Source of the DNA: Camarhynchus parvulus
Lineage: Eukaryota; Chordata; Aves; Passeriformes; Thraupidae
NCBI RefSeq assembly: GCF_901933205.1
Contig: NC_044590.1
Span: 2,185,501 to 2,249,500 of the forward strand
Reading direction: 5' to 3'
DNA: 64,000 bases
This document shows, piece by piece, positions 9,421 through 21,517 of this stretch (within the stretch, counting starts at the first letter, position 1; every line of letters begins with the position of its first letter). The notes under the pieces are model-generated. The model ran no database searches. It saw nothing but the letters and a program-made list of their open reading frames with translations, and had not been told where the DNA came from. Made by a program: the position numbers and the translations under genes.

Positions 9421-11490
9421 CTACGGGGTGCCAAAGAGCAGTTTATTCATGAATCACACCTGCTTCTGCACAGCATGCTGCTCCTCTCTCTCTCTGCCTC
9501 TCTCCCTTATGAAATCTTGCAGCCAATGGCTTTTATTAAGTGTTACTTCCTTTTATGCTGAGAACTGAAAGAAACAATAATGATGCTTGGCTTCCTCATG
9601 GCAGCTCTGTGGAAAGACCAAAAAAATGTAGAAGCTGTTTGTTTGCTTTTCCTGAACTGATATTTATGTTCCAGTGCCTTCCTGAAATCACTGAGCCCTG
9701 AATACTGAAATGATGATTTATTACCGTTTATTATGATTGATTACATTGCATCTGTCTGAGCACCCAACATATGTCAGTTCCCACATAAACTCCATGTAAA
9801 TGTAAGGAAGTTTGCCTGAGGAGCTCCAAACACAATGCTGAACGTTCCCAGCAGTGTTTTTATGCACAGCAGCAATTTTAACACATCTCCAAACCCCAGC
9901 ATGGGGAGCTGCATACTGGGGGAGAGCACCTGCAGATTAATGTACAAAATTCTTCTAAAGATAAATTTTAAATGCTGTTTATCTTCAGAGGAATCTTATG
10001 CATTAAGAGGAATCTTGTGCATCTTTAGAGGAATCTTGTGCGTTTAAATGCTCTTTGCTGTCTGTACTGGTGGAGAGAATTGTGATTAGGAGAGGGAATA
10101 GCCAGCAAAGCATTCCTGAAATCAAACCCCAGCCCTGACAAAAACTGTTCAGCAGCTGCACGGGAAACACACCTGGGTTTGCCCACCTTTGTGTGGTGGC
10201 TCCTGCAACATCACAACCCCGTGTCAGAATCAATGGGGAGACTGAGAGTTCTGAGGAGACACAGCTGGAAGGTGAAACTTTTCACATTTTGAAATTTCTT
10301 CTCCCCCAAGCAGAGGCAGAGGAGAAAATCAAAAGCTCTGAAGCGTCAATGCAAAGCAGATTTTTTAAGAAGCAACAGGAATTGAAAACGTTTGGGGTTG
10401 ATGATGGGTGTCCTTCCTCTGCTGCTCTTCTGTTTTTTAACAGAAACAAGACAGGAAGCAGAGGGGTCAGGGCAGAGCAGGTGCCTCTGATCACTCTGAG
10501 CCCAGGGTGGGCTCTGGCTCACAGCACAAATCCCATCCATCAATGCCTGAGCTCTGCAGCAAGAAATGGGAGAGAAAGGATTAGGAAAGAACTCTCCCAG
10601 ATCACTAGAGGCACTGGAAATTAAATGGAAGGTCAATACATGCTGATATAACCAGGGTTTAATCGTTTGAACTGATTTAAAGTAAGTCTTTGATGGAGTG
10701 TTAGCCTAACACAGCCAATAATGTGACAGGGCCTGACTAAATCCAGGTCTTCTAAGGAAATATTTAATAAAAGATTGTCTTTCAATGCCCTCAGTTCTGA
10801 GTGCTCTATGTCCAGCGTGGCAGATGGAAAATTTTCACTAAACTAGAAAAAGGATTCATGGGAAACACATTTCTTTGACAGCTTTCTGAAGCCATTTGGT
10901 TAAAACAAAATAACAACTAATTCACTCAGAATCACATTTCTAGTACTGGCCTGTTCCCCCTTAGAACACCCAGCCCTTGAGGAACAACGATTTTCCCTTG
11001 AAATTAAAGAATCCCAAGGAACTTCTCTTTCAGCAGCACAGAACGTTTGAGGGTGGGGAAATGACAGGATTCTCTCCCAAAGGTTCTGCAGGGATGTGAG
11101 AGGGTCCTTTCCCCTCTGCTGCCTGCACGTCCTGCAGGGCCACAGAGGCTGGGAGCAGGCACTTCATCAGAACAGCTCAATTGCTACTCTTGGAGCAACA
11201 TTTTCAATTAATCTGAGGCCCTTAATTACACCTTCCTTGCATAAAGGCTCTGGTGTAATTTCCCCTTCTCTGCTCTCAGTGAATGGATTCCCACAAATGC
11301 CAGAATCAGGAGCTGCAGCAAACACGGGGAAATTCCCTGCAGGAACAAACCACCCTGCAGAGGGGATGGAAATCATGGGGGAAAGGGCTGGGAGCCAGCC
11401 TGCAAGAACAAGAACTCTTTGTGCATCGTCTGAGCAACGCACCAGGTGAATGTTTGGGACGAGCAGTGCAAGTTTTGCTGTGGAAAAACA
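9421..11490. other. No gene recognised; short tandem motif
   Basis: Between 9988 and 10041 the motif GAGGAATCTT(A/G)TGC occurs three times. A 50-base stretch at 10284-10336 is an inverted copy of 8087-8137. The longest frames are about 140 codons and have no recognisable protein character. The stretch may be intronic to the minus-strand gene. Confidence 0.5.
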
Positions 11491-11494
11491 TCAA

Positions 11495-11765
11495 CTCTGT
11501 CCAGCCTGGCCTGGGACACTTCCCACAGCTGCTCTGGCACCTGTGCCAGGGCCTCACCACCTCACAGGGAGGAATTATTTCCTAATATCCAACCTAAACC
11601 TATTCTCTGTGCGTTTGAAGCCATTCCCTGTGTGCTGTCCCTCCACCCCTTGGAAATCCTCTCTCTCCACCTTTCCTGCAGCTCCTCCAGGCACTGCAAG
11701 GCCACAGTGAGGTCACCCCACAGCTTCTCCAGGCTGAGCAATCCCAATTCTCTCCTTAAACCTCA
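11495..11765 (-). mobile_element. CR1 LINE 3' fragment, antisense
   Basis: Reverse complement of the CR1 tail: CCAGCCTGGCCTGGGACA, CACAGCTGCTCTGGCACC, TGTGCCAGGGCCTCACC, then the more 5' part with CCATTCCCTGTGTGCTGTCC and CAGCTTCTCCAGGCTGA. Confidence 0.88.
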
Positions 11766-12054
11766 TGGTTTTTTAGGCTAAAAGGACTGCATTCTCTCAG
11801 ATTTACTCCCAGAGGTTCTGAACACCCTTTCCCAAACTTCCTTCCAGCCACAAGCTGTGAGCATCCACTCCAACCTCCTGGTCTCTCTTATCTCACAGTG
11901 ACTTCACAGGCCAGAAATTAAATTCCCTGCCTGCTCTCAAAGGGTTTCCAATATCAGATAACCACATGTGGACTCATTGTTTTGTGCTTTTTGTGCAAGT
12001 TAAAGAAAAAAAACCTCCTAAATCTATGACCAGCATGTTTTCAGTCAACCTAAA

Positions 12055-12180
12055 TATGTAATATTTATTTATTTTAAATTATTTTAAAATTATTTTAAAA
12101 TTAAAATTATTAATTATTAAATTTAAATTATTTATTTTAATTGTTTATATTTCATTATTTTAATTATTTTAATAGGCAAA
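12055..12180. repeat. A/T-only low-complexity tract
   Basis: Runs of TATTTTAAATTATTTTAAAA type with almost no G or C, an internally palindromic A/T tract. Confidence 0.9.
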
Positions 12181-13499
12181 ACTCTCTTTTTCATTTTATT
12201 ATAGTATTTTCCTAAACCTTTTAACACCTAAGAAAAGAACATGATGAAATAAGTTATTTCAGGCTTAAAAAAATGAGAGCTGAATGAAATGATTCTTTAA
12301 ATAAACACACAAATACAGCATGAACTTCATAAACACATTTTTGCCTCTCATTCAAGCGTGAATGTTCCAGCAGGGCTGGAATGCTCTCACAAGGAACTTC
12401 AGAGTTTAAAAACAAAGCCTTTCCCTGAAAACTCGCTTCACCTGAAAATTACTGCCTAAACCTGTTTTATAAAAGGGCTCTTTCTTTTTTTTCCTGTGGA
12501 AATGATGCTGAAACAGAGAAGAAGTGAGAGCTCCTTGTGACTTTATGGGGGTTTGACCTCAGCATTCCTCTTCATTTCCCACAATGGAGATTCCAACAAG
12601 AGCTGAACAAAATCCAACCAGACCCCTTAGACAGAAACCCTGTCCCAGGAGGTTTTGCTTTCTCTGTTCCCTCGGTGCTGATCAAGCACAGAAATTGATG
12701 GTACTGCAGATTCCAGCAATTTCCATTTGGCCTAATTTTGATTCTGGTTTTAAGCAAGGAAAATATTGATGCACAACAGTTTGTGCTGCACTGAACTGGA
12801 AGATGCATTAAATGCAAGGGGGGAAAGAGGAGGGGAGTATGAGAACAGAAGAGGAGTAATTTAAAATTAAAACTTCTGTGAAACTAGATTCAGGTTGAGG
12901 GTGACATCTAGTGATGCTCAGCATAAATTCTGCCCATTTTTGCAGCACTCTCATTCATGAAGAAAATTTAAACTTTTGTATGTTTCACCAGGTACACCAT
13001 AAAAGAAATATTTTCCCATAAAATGTGAATTTTAATTTTTTTTAATTAATTCAGTATTCTGAATGCATAATGGGACGATCCATAAAAGGAAAAGAAATAA
13101 AAGTAGGAACTTGGAGGTAGAGAAAATTCATCTGCTTATTACAATGAAGAAGTTGGTACATGAGGTCTGATTGATGGGAGTGTCATTTTTTGGCTTCTTT
13201 TCTTATTTTTCACTTATTTGTAGAATACATCTGCAAAGCACACTGGCAGCTTGACACATAAATAAAGCAAATCAGTAATTAGCAATGGAGCTATCAGTAA
13301 TTCCCTTGATTGATAATGCACAAAGGACTCAGCTGCTGAATTTGGAACAACAAAAATGTTTCCAGCAGCTTTCTGCCTTTGCCAGTGGTTCATGGTCAGC
13401 ATCAAGGGAAGGGACAGCCCACACATTTCCAAAAATAACAACCCTTCAGCTACCTGAGCAATTTCCTTTGGGCAGCAAACAGCAATAGAGGAAATAATG

Positions 13500-13630
13500 G
13501 AATCACAGAATCTCTGGGTTGAAAAAGAAATTTAAAGCTCATCTCATTCCATCCCCTGCCATGGGACACCTTCCACTACCCCAGGTTGCTCCACGCCCTG
13601 CCCAGCCTGGCCTTGAACAATTCCAGGAAA
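13500..13630 (-). mobile_element. CR1 LINE 3' terminus, antisense
   Basis: Begins AATCACAGAATCTCTGGGTTG and continues with CCCCTGCCATGGGACACC, CCCAGGTTGCTCC and CCAGCCTGGCCTTGAACA. This is the reverse complement of a CR1 end. Confidence 0.85.
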
Positions 13631-16600
13631 TGCTAAAGCACCAATTCATAATTTAATTAATTTTCCAACTGCTTCGGACTCATTTCATGCAGAAGTCTCA
13701 CCCTCTGAACCTCCCTGGTGGTGTCACCTTGTTCATTCTGATGCTGCACCCCAAAGCCAAGAAGTTAAACCCAAAGTGTTCCAATGCCCAGAGGAAGTGG
13801 CAGCTCCACAGACCTGCTCCTCTGTAACACAAGGTGGCACCAGAAACTGCCTGAATTTCAGGCTGTTCAAAAGTGGATCATAAAGCAACAAGTTTGAAGG
13901 GTTTGTGAGTTTAAATGAGTCAGAAAACCAGGGGCTCTCAGTGGCTGTGGCCAGGGAATGGCTCCTGGGAATGCTGGCACTGTTCAAAGGAGGAAATCCA
14001 TGGAAACCAACCTTGCCTTTGGGCAGCACTTTGGCACAGGGGCTGGGGGAGCATCCCCACTTGGAGAGAGGTGGTTCACATTCTCCACTTCAAGGGAGGC
14101 TCCTGCCTTTTGTATATAAATCTATCTTTTCAAACCAGGACAGATTTATATACAAAAATAATTGATAACTACCAGAAGGCAATAATAGAGCACAGATTTA
14201 AAGAGGGGGATGAGGAGGGGATTGAAGGGTCACTCTGCCCCTCTGCAGTAGGTTGTGGAGCAGTGACACAAAACCCCTCTGTGAAGCAGGGAGCTCCTCA
14301 GGTCAGCCTTGATTGCTTGGAGGTTCTGGCACCTGCGTCCTCCAAGGCACTGCCTGGAAAAGCAAGGCTGCAAAACATTTTGGGAACTTTCCAAGCAGCC
14401 ACAAAAGTGTGGAATCGGCTGCAATTCCGTTATTTCTGCCATCAGAAGTGGTGCAGGATGAGTGACAGATGTCACCTTTTCATGACAACCCCTTTTCTTT
14501 TCAAGGCAATATTCAGAGCAAACAAAACTTTAACCTCAGCTTCTCCTTTGTGCCAAACAGGAAAATGTGCTATTCAGAAACACCTAACTATAGACTATTA
14601 TTAAACTCAAAGATGTGTAAATAACCTTGTAGACTCCAACTTAAAATAAAAAGAAGGAAAGAAATGGCAGAATAACTAGTTGTCACTTCTGTTTCCATAA
14701 TAAATTCATGAGAGGTTACACGAATCATGTTGGCTTTCCAAATCTATTTTGTTTTCTAAATTAAGGAGCTTCTGTTTCTGACAGAAAATATTCTGTATTG
14801 ACACCCTGTAGTCTGACATTACTCAAAACAGCTGGCTCACTTTGCAAACTGCAGAATCTGGAAAAAACCCCACTTTTTTAAAACTGAAGAGCATTTAAAT
14901 CCTATTTTATTGTTGAGGACCAACATTTTGGAGGGCAGAAAATTCCTTCTTATCCCCAAACCATAGCAAATAACCAGCCTCTCTCTGTCCTGGAAGTTAC
15001 TGGCAAAAACAACACAGATAAAACCGCTGAAATTGGAATTTTTATAATCATAGAGCAGGAAACCCTTGGACAAAATTAGAAAGGCAGAAGTTAGACCTAA
15101 CTGGTAAATAAAATTAAAGGATTGGGTCTGGTTGTGGGTTTTTTTCTGTCCTTCTTGTCTGGAAAGCAGCAACACTGGACTGCAAGTACTGCAACAAATT
15201 GAGGAGCTTTGTCCCAACATCCATCCACCCACAGCATCCACAGCTCAGTAAAATCATCTTTAAAGCTTGCCAGCCTCCAAAATCCTTCAGTTCTCTCTGG
15301 TCCAGGCATGAGGTCAGTCAGCAGCAGCAGTGGGGCTTGAAAATGCCAAATTCACCCATCCCTCAGCCCCAGCAGCACAGGGCCAGGAGATTTCTGAAGC
15401 TTCCAGGGAGATGGGGAAGGTGTTCCAGGGATATTTGGCCCTGATGAAGCTGAAGAGCAGAATGCAGCTGGATCAATCACATCTGCTTGTCTCTCACTCC
15501 GCAAATGAGAGAACAAAACTGGCACTGAGCATTATTAGTCCAAAACACTTCAGTTCCCTTTCACATGAGAAGCACCTGCAGGTGCTGGTGAGTGTTTTGC
15601 AATCAGGTCTGCTTTGTCTCCTTGTACGCAGGGATGAGAAGGAAAATTGTCCAAAATGTCCCACAGTTGAGGCTGTTTAAATTAACCTTTTAACTGGCTG
15701 AAATTATAGAAATCTTCATCTGAAAGCCCCCTCATTGCAATCAGGATTTGGTGCTCCATCTCCTCACTGATGACAGTTTGGCAGGGCTGAAGGAAAACAC
15801 AGTGGATAACATCCCAAAGGATGCAAACTCCTGGTGCTTGCCTTCAGCAGGGATCCAGCTCCTGGCTAAGGTGAGGATTTACTCTTCCAGTGTGAAAACC
15901 TGTGCCAGCAATGTGGTGCAGACACATTTAACTTCCTGTGACCTCAGCTGATGCCAGATTCATCCTTGCCTCAGACTGGAAAATAACATTATTAGCTATG
16001 GGCATAATGGGAGCTGTAGGAACTACAAATTCTTGGAGGAAGACATGGAAATCTTTCCATTATTACATCCAATACCTGGTATGGCAAGTGATCCTGAAGC
16101 CTGTGACTCTGACAGGACAAAAATTGCTCTTGGAAAGCTGTTACCTCAAGACATCGCAGAAAACACAGCATTTCAGTAAATCACTGTGTCTTTACTTTGG
16201 TTTCCTCACCTGCCAGGTTCTTGTGAGGCTCCTAAGTCCAGATTTTTTTGAGTTTAATAATCATTAATTGAAAATAATTTTATACCATTTTATATATTTT
16301 GTAATGATTTTATACAATCATAGAAAATGTCCCAAAGTGTGTTTTTGCTCGTTATCATAACCAGTGATCTCTCCATGTTTCAGTGAAATTTATTAAAGAG
16401 ATTTTTTTCTTGATTTAAGTCAGTAGTCAAGCAGTTCATGTTCTACAAGTGCTGAATCAGATCTGAAGTTTCCTTTATTTTGTCAAGTATTCCATTATCA
16501 GAAACTTAAACTCTGCTGAGGCAGCCCTTGAGCACGGAGCAGCTCTGCAGGTCAGCAGAGCCCTGAGCAGCCCCTGTGCAGTGCCCAGGTGATGAATTCC

Positions 16601-18854
16601 AGCCTGGGCTTACAGATATTCCCCATCAAACCCGAGTGCACACTCCAGAAATGTGCACAGAATTCAAAAGCAGCGTGTTTGCTTTGCTGAGAGAAAATAT
16701 TTCGTCTTTTAAGTCCTTTTCCATAAAGAACAACTCAGAGGAAAAGTCTTCAGGAGTTTTTCACTTGCTGGTTTGGCTACTTGAAACATCAGGACAACAA
16801 TAATTCCCTGCTGCATGGGAGAAAATATCTGTTTATTATCCTCTAATTTCCTTTAAAATTTCCACTTTTGTCTGGCAGAAACCACTGTTAAAAAGAGTGA
16901 AAATAAAGGAAAGTGATACACATTTATCAGCCATTATCAGCCCAGTCTCATGTCAAGCATTAAACAAGATTTTTCAGTCAACAACAGCACAGGGGAATTC
17001 TCTTAGGAAATTCCACAATCCACATTTATCAGTAAATGCTACTTTACGTTTCCCTGAAAATTAAACAAGTGAAGAAACAACTGAGTAATAACAGCACTAA
17101 AAAAAAAAAAAATCAGCCGTGCTTTTAAATGCTTTGTAAAACATGGCAGAGGTTTCTGCCTGGGAAAATTGTTCATTTCTGCTGGTAGATAAAACAGCCA
17201 AACCTTTGCTTTGCCTTCATCACAGCCAATATTTCATTAACTGTGCTGACATCCTCTTATTTACAGCTTATTTTTCTTAGAAAAGGAGTTATTTTAGGAC
17301 AGAACACGAATGAGAGTAATGTAAGAGGCATCACAATAAATCTAATTTCCACATTTAACCCACTGCATCTCTGTGGGCTCGGGGCAGGTTGTCCTGACCT
17401 CTATTTAAGGGCTGCTCAGGATTCTTTAAGGGATCCATCTGCTACGATTGAAGCACACAAAACTTTCATTAGAGATTCTTGGGCTTGACAATAATTTCAA
17501 GTTTGGAAGCCTCAGACAGTGAAGGGCAGAGAAGCAGAGATGGTGGCAGGGCTGGATCAGAGGCTGCTGCTGAAGGAAAGGTCTGGCAGAGCAGAACTGA
17601 CAAATCCAGCTTTGTGCTCGGGAAATCTCATTTTTGTGGCCAAGAAAGGAATGGGAATTGGGTCCTGCACATCCCTGGCAGGGGCACAGGTCAGTAACCC
17701 CAAATACAGAACAGCACAGAGGCATTTTCCCCCGAACACGCTCTAAAAGGATGAGGCTGCTGATAAATATTGTCAAATCTGGACCTTTAACATCATTTTT
17801 ACGAGGTTTTAAACAACCATTTTGGAAGTACAGGTGGGTTTTTCCTCAGTAAAACTGTCCAAGTTGCAGAACAGGTTTTAACTGCAGCAGCCCAGCCAGG
17901 TGCTGGAGTTTGTACACAGAAAAGTTTTGAACTCGAGGTGCATCCCAAAAGGCTTCTATTTCTAAGCCCATCTCCAGAAGCCACCTCAGTAAATCGCTCT
18001 GGAGGCTGAAAAGCTCCTCTGCAGTCAGAATCAGTCTAAGGGTCAAGTAAAACAAGCATGAAAATCCCCCCTTGTCTCTATAAACCTCTGGGGGTGTGAA
18101 AGCTTCTCAGAAATACTGAGAAAAGGGTGATTCTGGCAGCCAGGCCCACAGAGATTTCTTTCCCCCCTGTTTGATGAGCACAGCTATGAGAGCCTGAGTC
18201 ATGCCAGGGTTTTGAAATGCACATTTCCTCTCCATCTGCAGGGAACCAAACAGGCCAGGAAGAATAAAATACGGGAAGGAGATGCAGAGGTGGGGAGGGC
18301 ATTTCAGACCCTGATTTCAGCAGATGGTGACACTTTCTGGGCATTGCCAGAACTGCAGGGACACCTCAGATGTGCCATGAGCTTCCTGCCTCACCCTGAG
18401 CCAGCAATCCCAGCGGTGCCAGCCTTGGCAAAGAGCTGGAAGAGCAATGGACAAGGAAAACTTGGGGAATACACACAGATATTCCCATCCCTAACTCTCC
18501 AGCCTTCTCTTCGCCACGTTCTGATGGAAAGGGGACATAAAACAAGCTATAATTTTATTTATACACCATGGATTGGAGCAATGGTCTGCCCTTTCTCTGC
18601 TCTCCTATCCAAGATGAGTGGATTTCACTGTCCAGGAGACTGAGGACAGGATTGTGTGACACCATTCTGGCAATTTTCCACTCCTCAGGGGCAGAGCAGC
18701 GCTGCCAGGACACAAACCCACTGCAGGACCGGGCTGGATGTGGGAGCAATAATTGCCATCGCCATTATTTTTACATTGCAATAATCCCAGTCACTCCCTG
18801 GATCCCTGGACATGAAGCAGGAACTGGCAGCTGAGGAGCAGCAGCTTATTAGAT
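13631..18854. other. No gene recognised
   Basis: I see ordinary A/T-rich sequence. A 42-base open segment at 13702-13743 on the minus strand, flanked by AG and GTGAGACT, has a phase that could join the unidentified gene, but it is too short to call. Frames of up to 229 codons exist without recognisable protein features. Confidence 0.45.
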
Positions 18855-19086
18855 GAGAATACAAAATATTTTGTGACAGATCGTGGAGGTTTTCCAGTGC
18901 TGAGCAGAGAAATCCTTTGGAAAATAAGGAGAATACAAAATATTTGGTGACATTTCAGATCACTGAGGTTTTACAGTACTGAGCAGAGAAATCCTTTGGA
19001 AAATAAGGAGAATACAAAATATTTGGTGACATTTCAGATCACTGAGGTTTTCCAGTGCTGAGCAGAGAAATCCTTTTGGGAATAAG
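18855..19086. repeat. Three-copy tandem repeat, 74-79 bp unit
   Basis: Units start GAGAATACAAAATATTT at 18855, 18929 and 19008 and end with CTTT(T/G)G(A/G)GAATAAG-like sequence. Units 2 and 3 are almost identical; unit 1 has diverged and is five bases shorter. Confidence 0.95.
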
Positions 19087-19789
19087 GGCTGACACGTTGC
19101 TGTCTCTGGTGCAGACACAGCTTCTCCTCCTCTCAGCACTGGCCCCAGAGCCAGTGTGAGTTTGCCATCACACAGGAGGCTCCAGCCCACTATTTTTAGT
19201 GCTTAATGGCAAAGCTGATGGTGCCATTAATCCACTTGGGTGTACAACATTCCATTTCCACCTCAAATTGCACCTCAGTGCAAATGGTCGCTTGTCCTGA
19301 TGTCTCATACATTCAGAAACTCACGATGCAACACATTTAATGACTTCCTATCCCAGCATATTACCTGTGCAACTTGGTGAGCAAATCCCCAGCTATTTAT
19401 TCACTTAAAACTACTGCATTGGACACTGTCCTTGTAAATATGTCACCTGGAGGTTAAATTTGGGAAGTGTTGCCTCTTGGTATTGAATCATGGGTGCAAG
19501 GCAGTAATTTTGTGAGCTCACAATGAAACTGGGAGAGATCTGTGACTTTTTTAAAGCTAACAAACCTGCAACAGAAGCCCCAAACAGTACTATAAGTGAC
19601 GTTGCACTTGATTCCAAAGTATTTCTGCAAAGACATGAGGTGGGAAGGGTTTAGACATCAGCAAGTGCCTTTAAAAACTCAAACTAAGAAAATTGCGCCA
19701 CAGAAAAATACAAGGAATGAAGTGCAAGGAAACTCTACCTCATGCTTGCCTGCTCACGTGTGATAAATGAAAATCTCCTCAGCCCTGCA

Positions 19790-20100
19790 GAGGTTTGAAC
19801 GGCTACAATCCCAGTTGAGACCAGTCCTCGTGGCCACCCAAAGGCGCACGGAGGGTGTCCGAGCACCCTGCCTGCCCCAAACCCTCCCACGGAGCAGGCA
19901 GGAAGTTTTTCGGGATGAAAAGCCCGTTTTCCAGAGGGATCTTAGGGCAGATCCAGGCTGCTCGGTCTCTGCAGAGGGCGCCAGACAGTTTGGGATGCGC
20001 GGGATGCTGCTCCAGGTGCTCCAGCTGTCACTCACCAAGGTGCTCGCTCTCCAATGGCCAATGCTCCGCTCGCAGGCTGGAGTAGGAGTTGGTTTTTCTT
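19790..20100. promoter_or_regulatory. GC/CpG-enriched segment upstream of MC3R, possible promoter
   Basis: CpG density rises here relative to the flanks (GGCGCACGG, TTTTCGGGATG, GATGCGCGGGATG, GCTCGCTCTC). It contains an ATTGGCCATTGG double CCAAT motif (read on the minus strand) and, on the minus strand, a near-perfect CTTG|GTGAGTGAC donor at 20034-20035. It could be the start of the MC3R transcript, of the unidentified minus-strand gene, or of both. This is inference from composition and motifs. Confidence 0.3.
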
Positions 20101-20489
20101 TCTTGCATCTATAAATCCCTTAGTTCTCGGCTCCTTTCTTCCCACGGAAATAGCAACAGATGCTGGGCTGAGCTGCAGCATGCTGGCAGCCCGGCTGCCC
20201 CGGCAGAGGGGGATACTCCCTGCTTTTCATCACCAGGAGAGCTGAGCCCAGCAATGTCCTGCTGCCGATTCCTCCCTGCAGACACAACTGTTTGCTGCCC
20301 ACAGGCTTGGGAGCTCACTGTCTTCTAAAGGAAAGAGCAGCCTGGCATAAAACCCACTGTAAATGCAGATTGCTTGATGTTTGCCCTTGTAAAAGTGACT
20401 AAAGCCCTGCTTGATTGCACCCCATATGCACAGCAGCAGCTTGGAAGGACTTGCTTTCCCTTTTCTATTTTTTTTTCTCTTTTTAACCT

Positions 20490-20539
20490 GTTCTGCCTCA
20501 GGTGCCCGGTCAGTGGTGAGCTCAGCTGCTGTGCTGACA
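20490..20539 (+). promoter_or_regulatory. Predicted 3' splice site and 5' UTR leader of MC3R
   Basis: A long pyrimidine run (TTTTCTATTTTTTTTTCTC) followed by CTAATC-like TTTTAACC and CTGCCTCAG|GTG puts an acceptor at 20500-20501, 38 bases before the start codon. If used, the coding exon begins at 20502. The upstream in-frame ATG at 20411 would then be intronic, and translation starts at 20540. Confidence 0.55.
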
Positions 20540-21517
20540 ATGAACACCACACGCTCTGCATTCTCCTTGCAGCCCCTGCTGCTGAACACCACCGAGGACT
20601 TCAACGACTCCATCCCCACCAACCGCAGCGGCGACGGGTTCTGCGAGCAGGTCTTCATCAAAGCCGAGGTCTTCCTGACTCTGGGCATCATCAGCCTGCT
20701 GGAGAACATCCTTGTCATCCTGGCCGTGCTGAAGAACGGCAACCTGCACTCTCCCATGTATTTCTTCCTCTGCAGCCTGGCCGTGGCAGATATGTTGGTG
20801 AGCATGTCCAACGCCCTGGAGACCGTCATGATCGCCATCCTCAGCAACGGCTACCTGATCATCGACGACCACTTCATCCAGCACATGGACAATGTCTTTG
20901 ACTCCATGATTTGTATTTCTCTGGTAGCCTCCATTTGCAACCTCTTGGTCATAGCCATCGACAGGTACATCACTATTTTCTATGCCCTCCGTTACCACAG
21001 CATCATGACGGTGAAGAAAGCCCTGACCCTCATTGTGCTCATTTGGGTGGCGTGCATCATCTGTGGCATCATTTTCATTGCCTACTCGGAGAGCAAAACT
21101 GTCATTGTGTGTCTCATCACCATGTTCTTCACCATGCTGCTGCTGATGGCCTCTCTGTACGTGCACATGTTCCTGTTTGCCCGCCTGCACGTCAAGCGCA
21201 TCGCGGCGCTGCCCGTCGAGGGCGTGCCCCCCCAGCGCACCTGCATGAAGGGCGCCGTCACCATCACCATCCTCCTGGGCGTCTTCATCGTCTGCTGGGC
21301 GCCTTTCTTCCTCCACCTCATCCTCATCATCTCCTGCCCCATGAACCCCCACTGCATCTGCTACACGGCGCACTTCAACACCTACCTGGTGCTGATCATG
21401 TGCAACTCGGTCATTGACCCGCTCATTTACGCCTTCAGGAGCCTGGAGATGAGGAAGACTTTCAAAGAAATCGTGTGTTGCTGCTATGGCATGAGTGTGG
21501 GACAGTGCATGCTGTAA
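20540..21517 (+). CDS. MC3R: Melanocortin receptor 3
   Basis: Intronless 325-residue class A GPCR that binds ACTH/MSH peptides and AgRP and signals through Gs and cAMP. In vertebrates it acts in energy balance, mostly in the brain. N-terminal sequons lie at N2, N16, N22 and N28. Seven membrane segments follow, from about residues 42-64, 76-101, 119-140, 157-178, 184-207, 242-266 and 281-299. The acidic ligand pocket is E94 with D117 and D121. DRY is at 141-143, CWAPFF marks TM6, and the TM7 motif is DPLIY rather than NPxxY, as in other melanocortin receptors. ECL2 is nearly absent. The tail has a CCC cluster, a palmitoylation candidate. I chose ATG 20540 because its product matches the family length and the frame upstream crosses a strong splice acceptor; the extended frame from 20411 would give 368 residues. 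The third codon positions are GC-rich, unlike the flanking DNA. Confidence 0.97.
   Translation: MNTTRSAFSLQPLLLNTTEDFNDSIPTNRSGDGFCEQVFIKAEVFLTLGIISLLENILVILAVLKNGNLHSPMYFFLCSLAVADMLVSMSNALETVMIAILSNGYLIIDDHFIQHMDNVFDSMICISLVASICNLLVIAIDRYITIFYALRYHSIMTVKKALTLIVLIWVACIICGIIFIAYSESKTVIVCLITMFFTMLLLMASLYVHMFLFARLHVKRIAALPVEGVPPQRTCMKGAVTITILLGVFIVCWAPFFLHLILIISCPMNPHCICYTAHFNTYLVLIMCNSVIDPLIYAFRSLEMRKTFKEIVCCCYGMSVGQCML

Noticed and set aside
12448..12467. 20-base minus-strand microexon candidate (ACAG ... CAG|GTGAAG)
   Set aside because: In the phase needed to join the unnamed gene it contains a stop codon.
20411..20539. N-terminal extension of MC3R from an upstream ATG
   Set aside because: It crosses a near-ideal splice acceptor and pyrimidine tract, and the family length fits the start at 20540.
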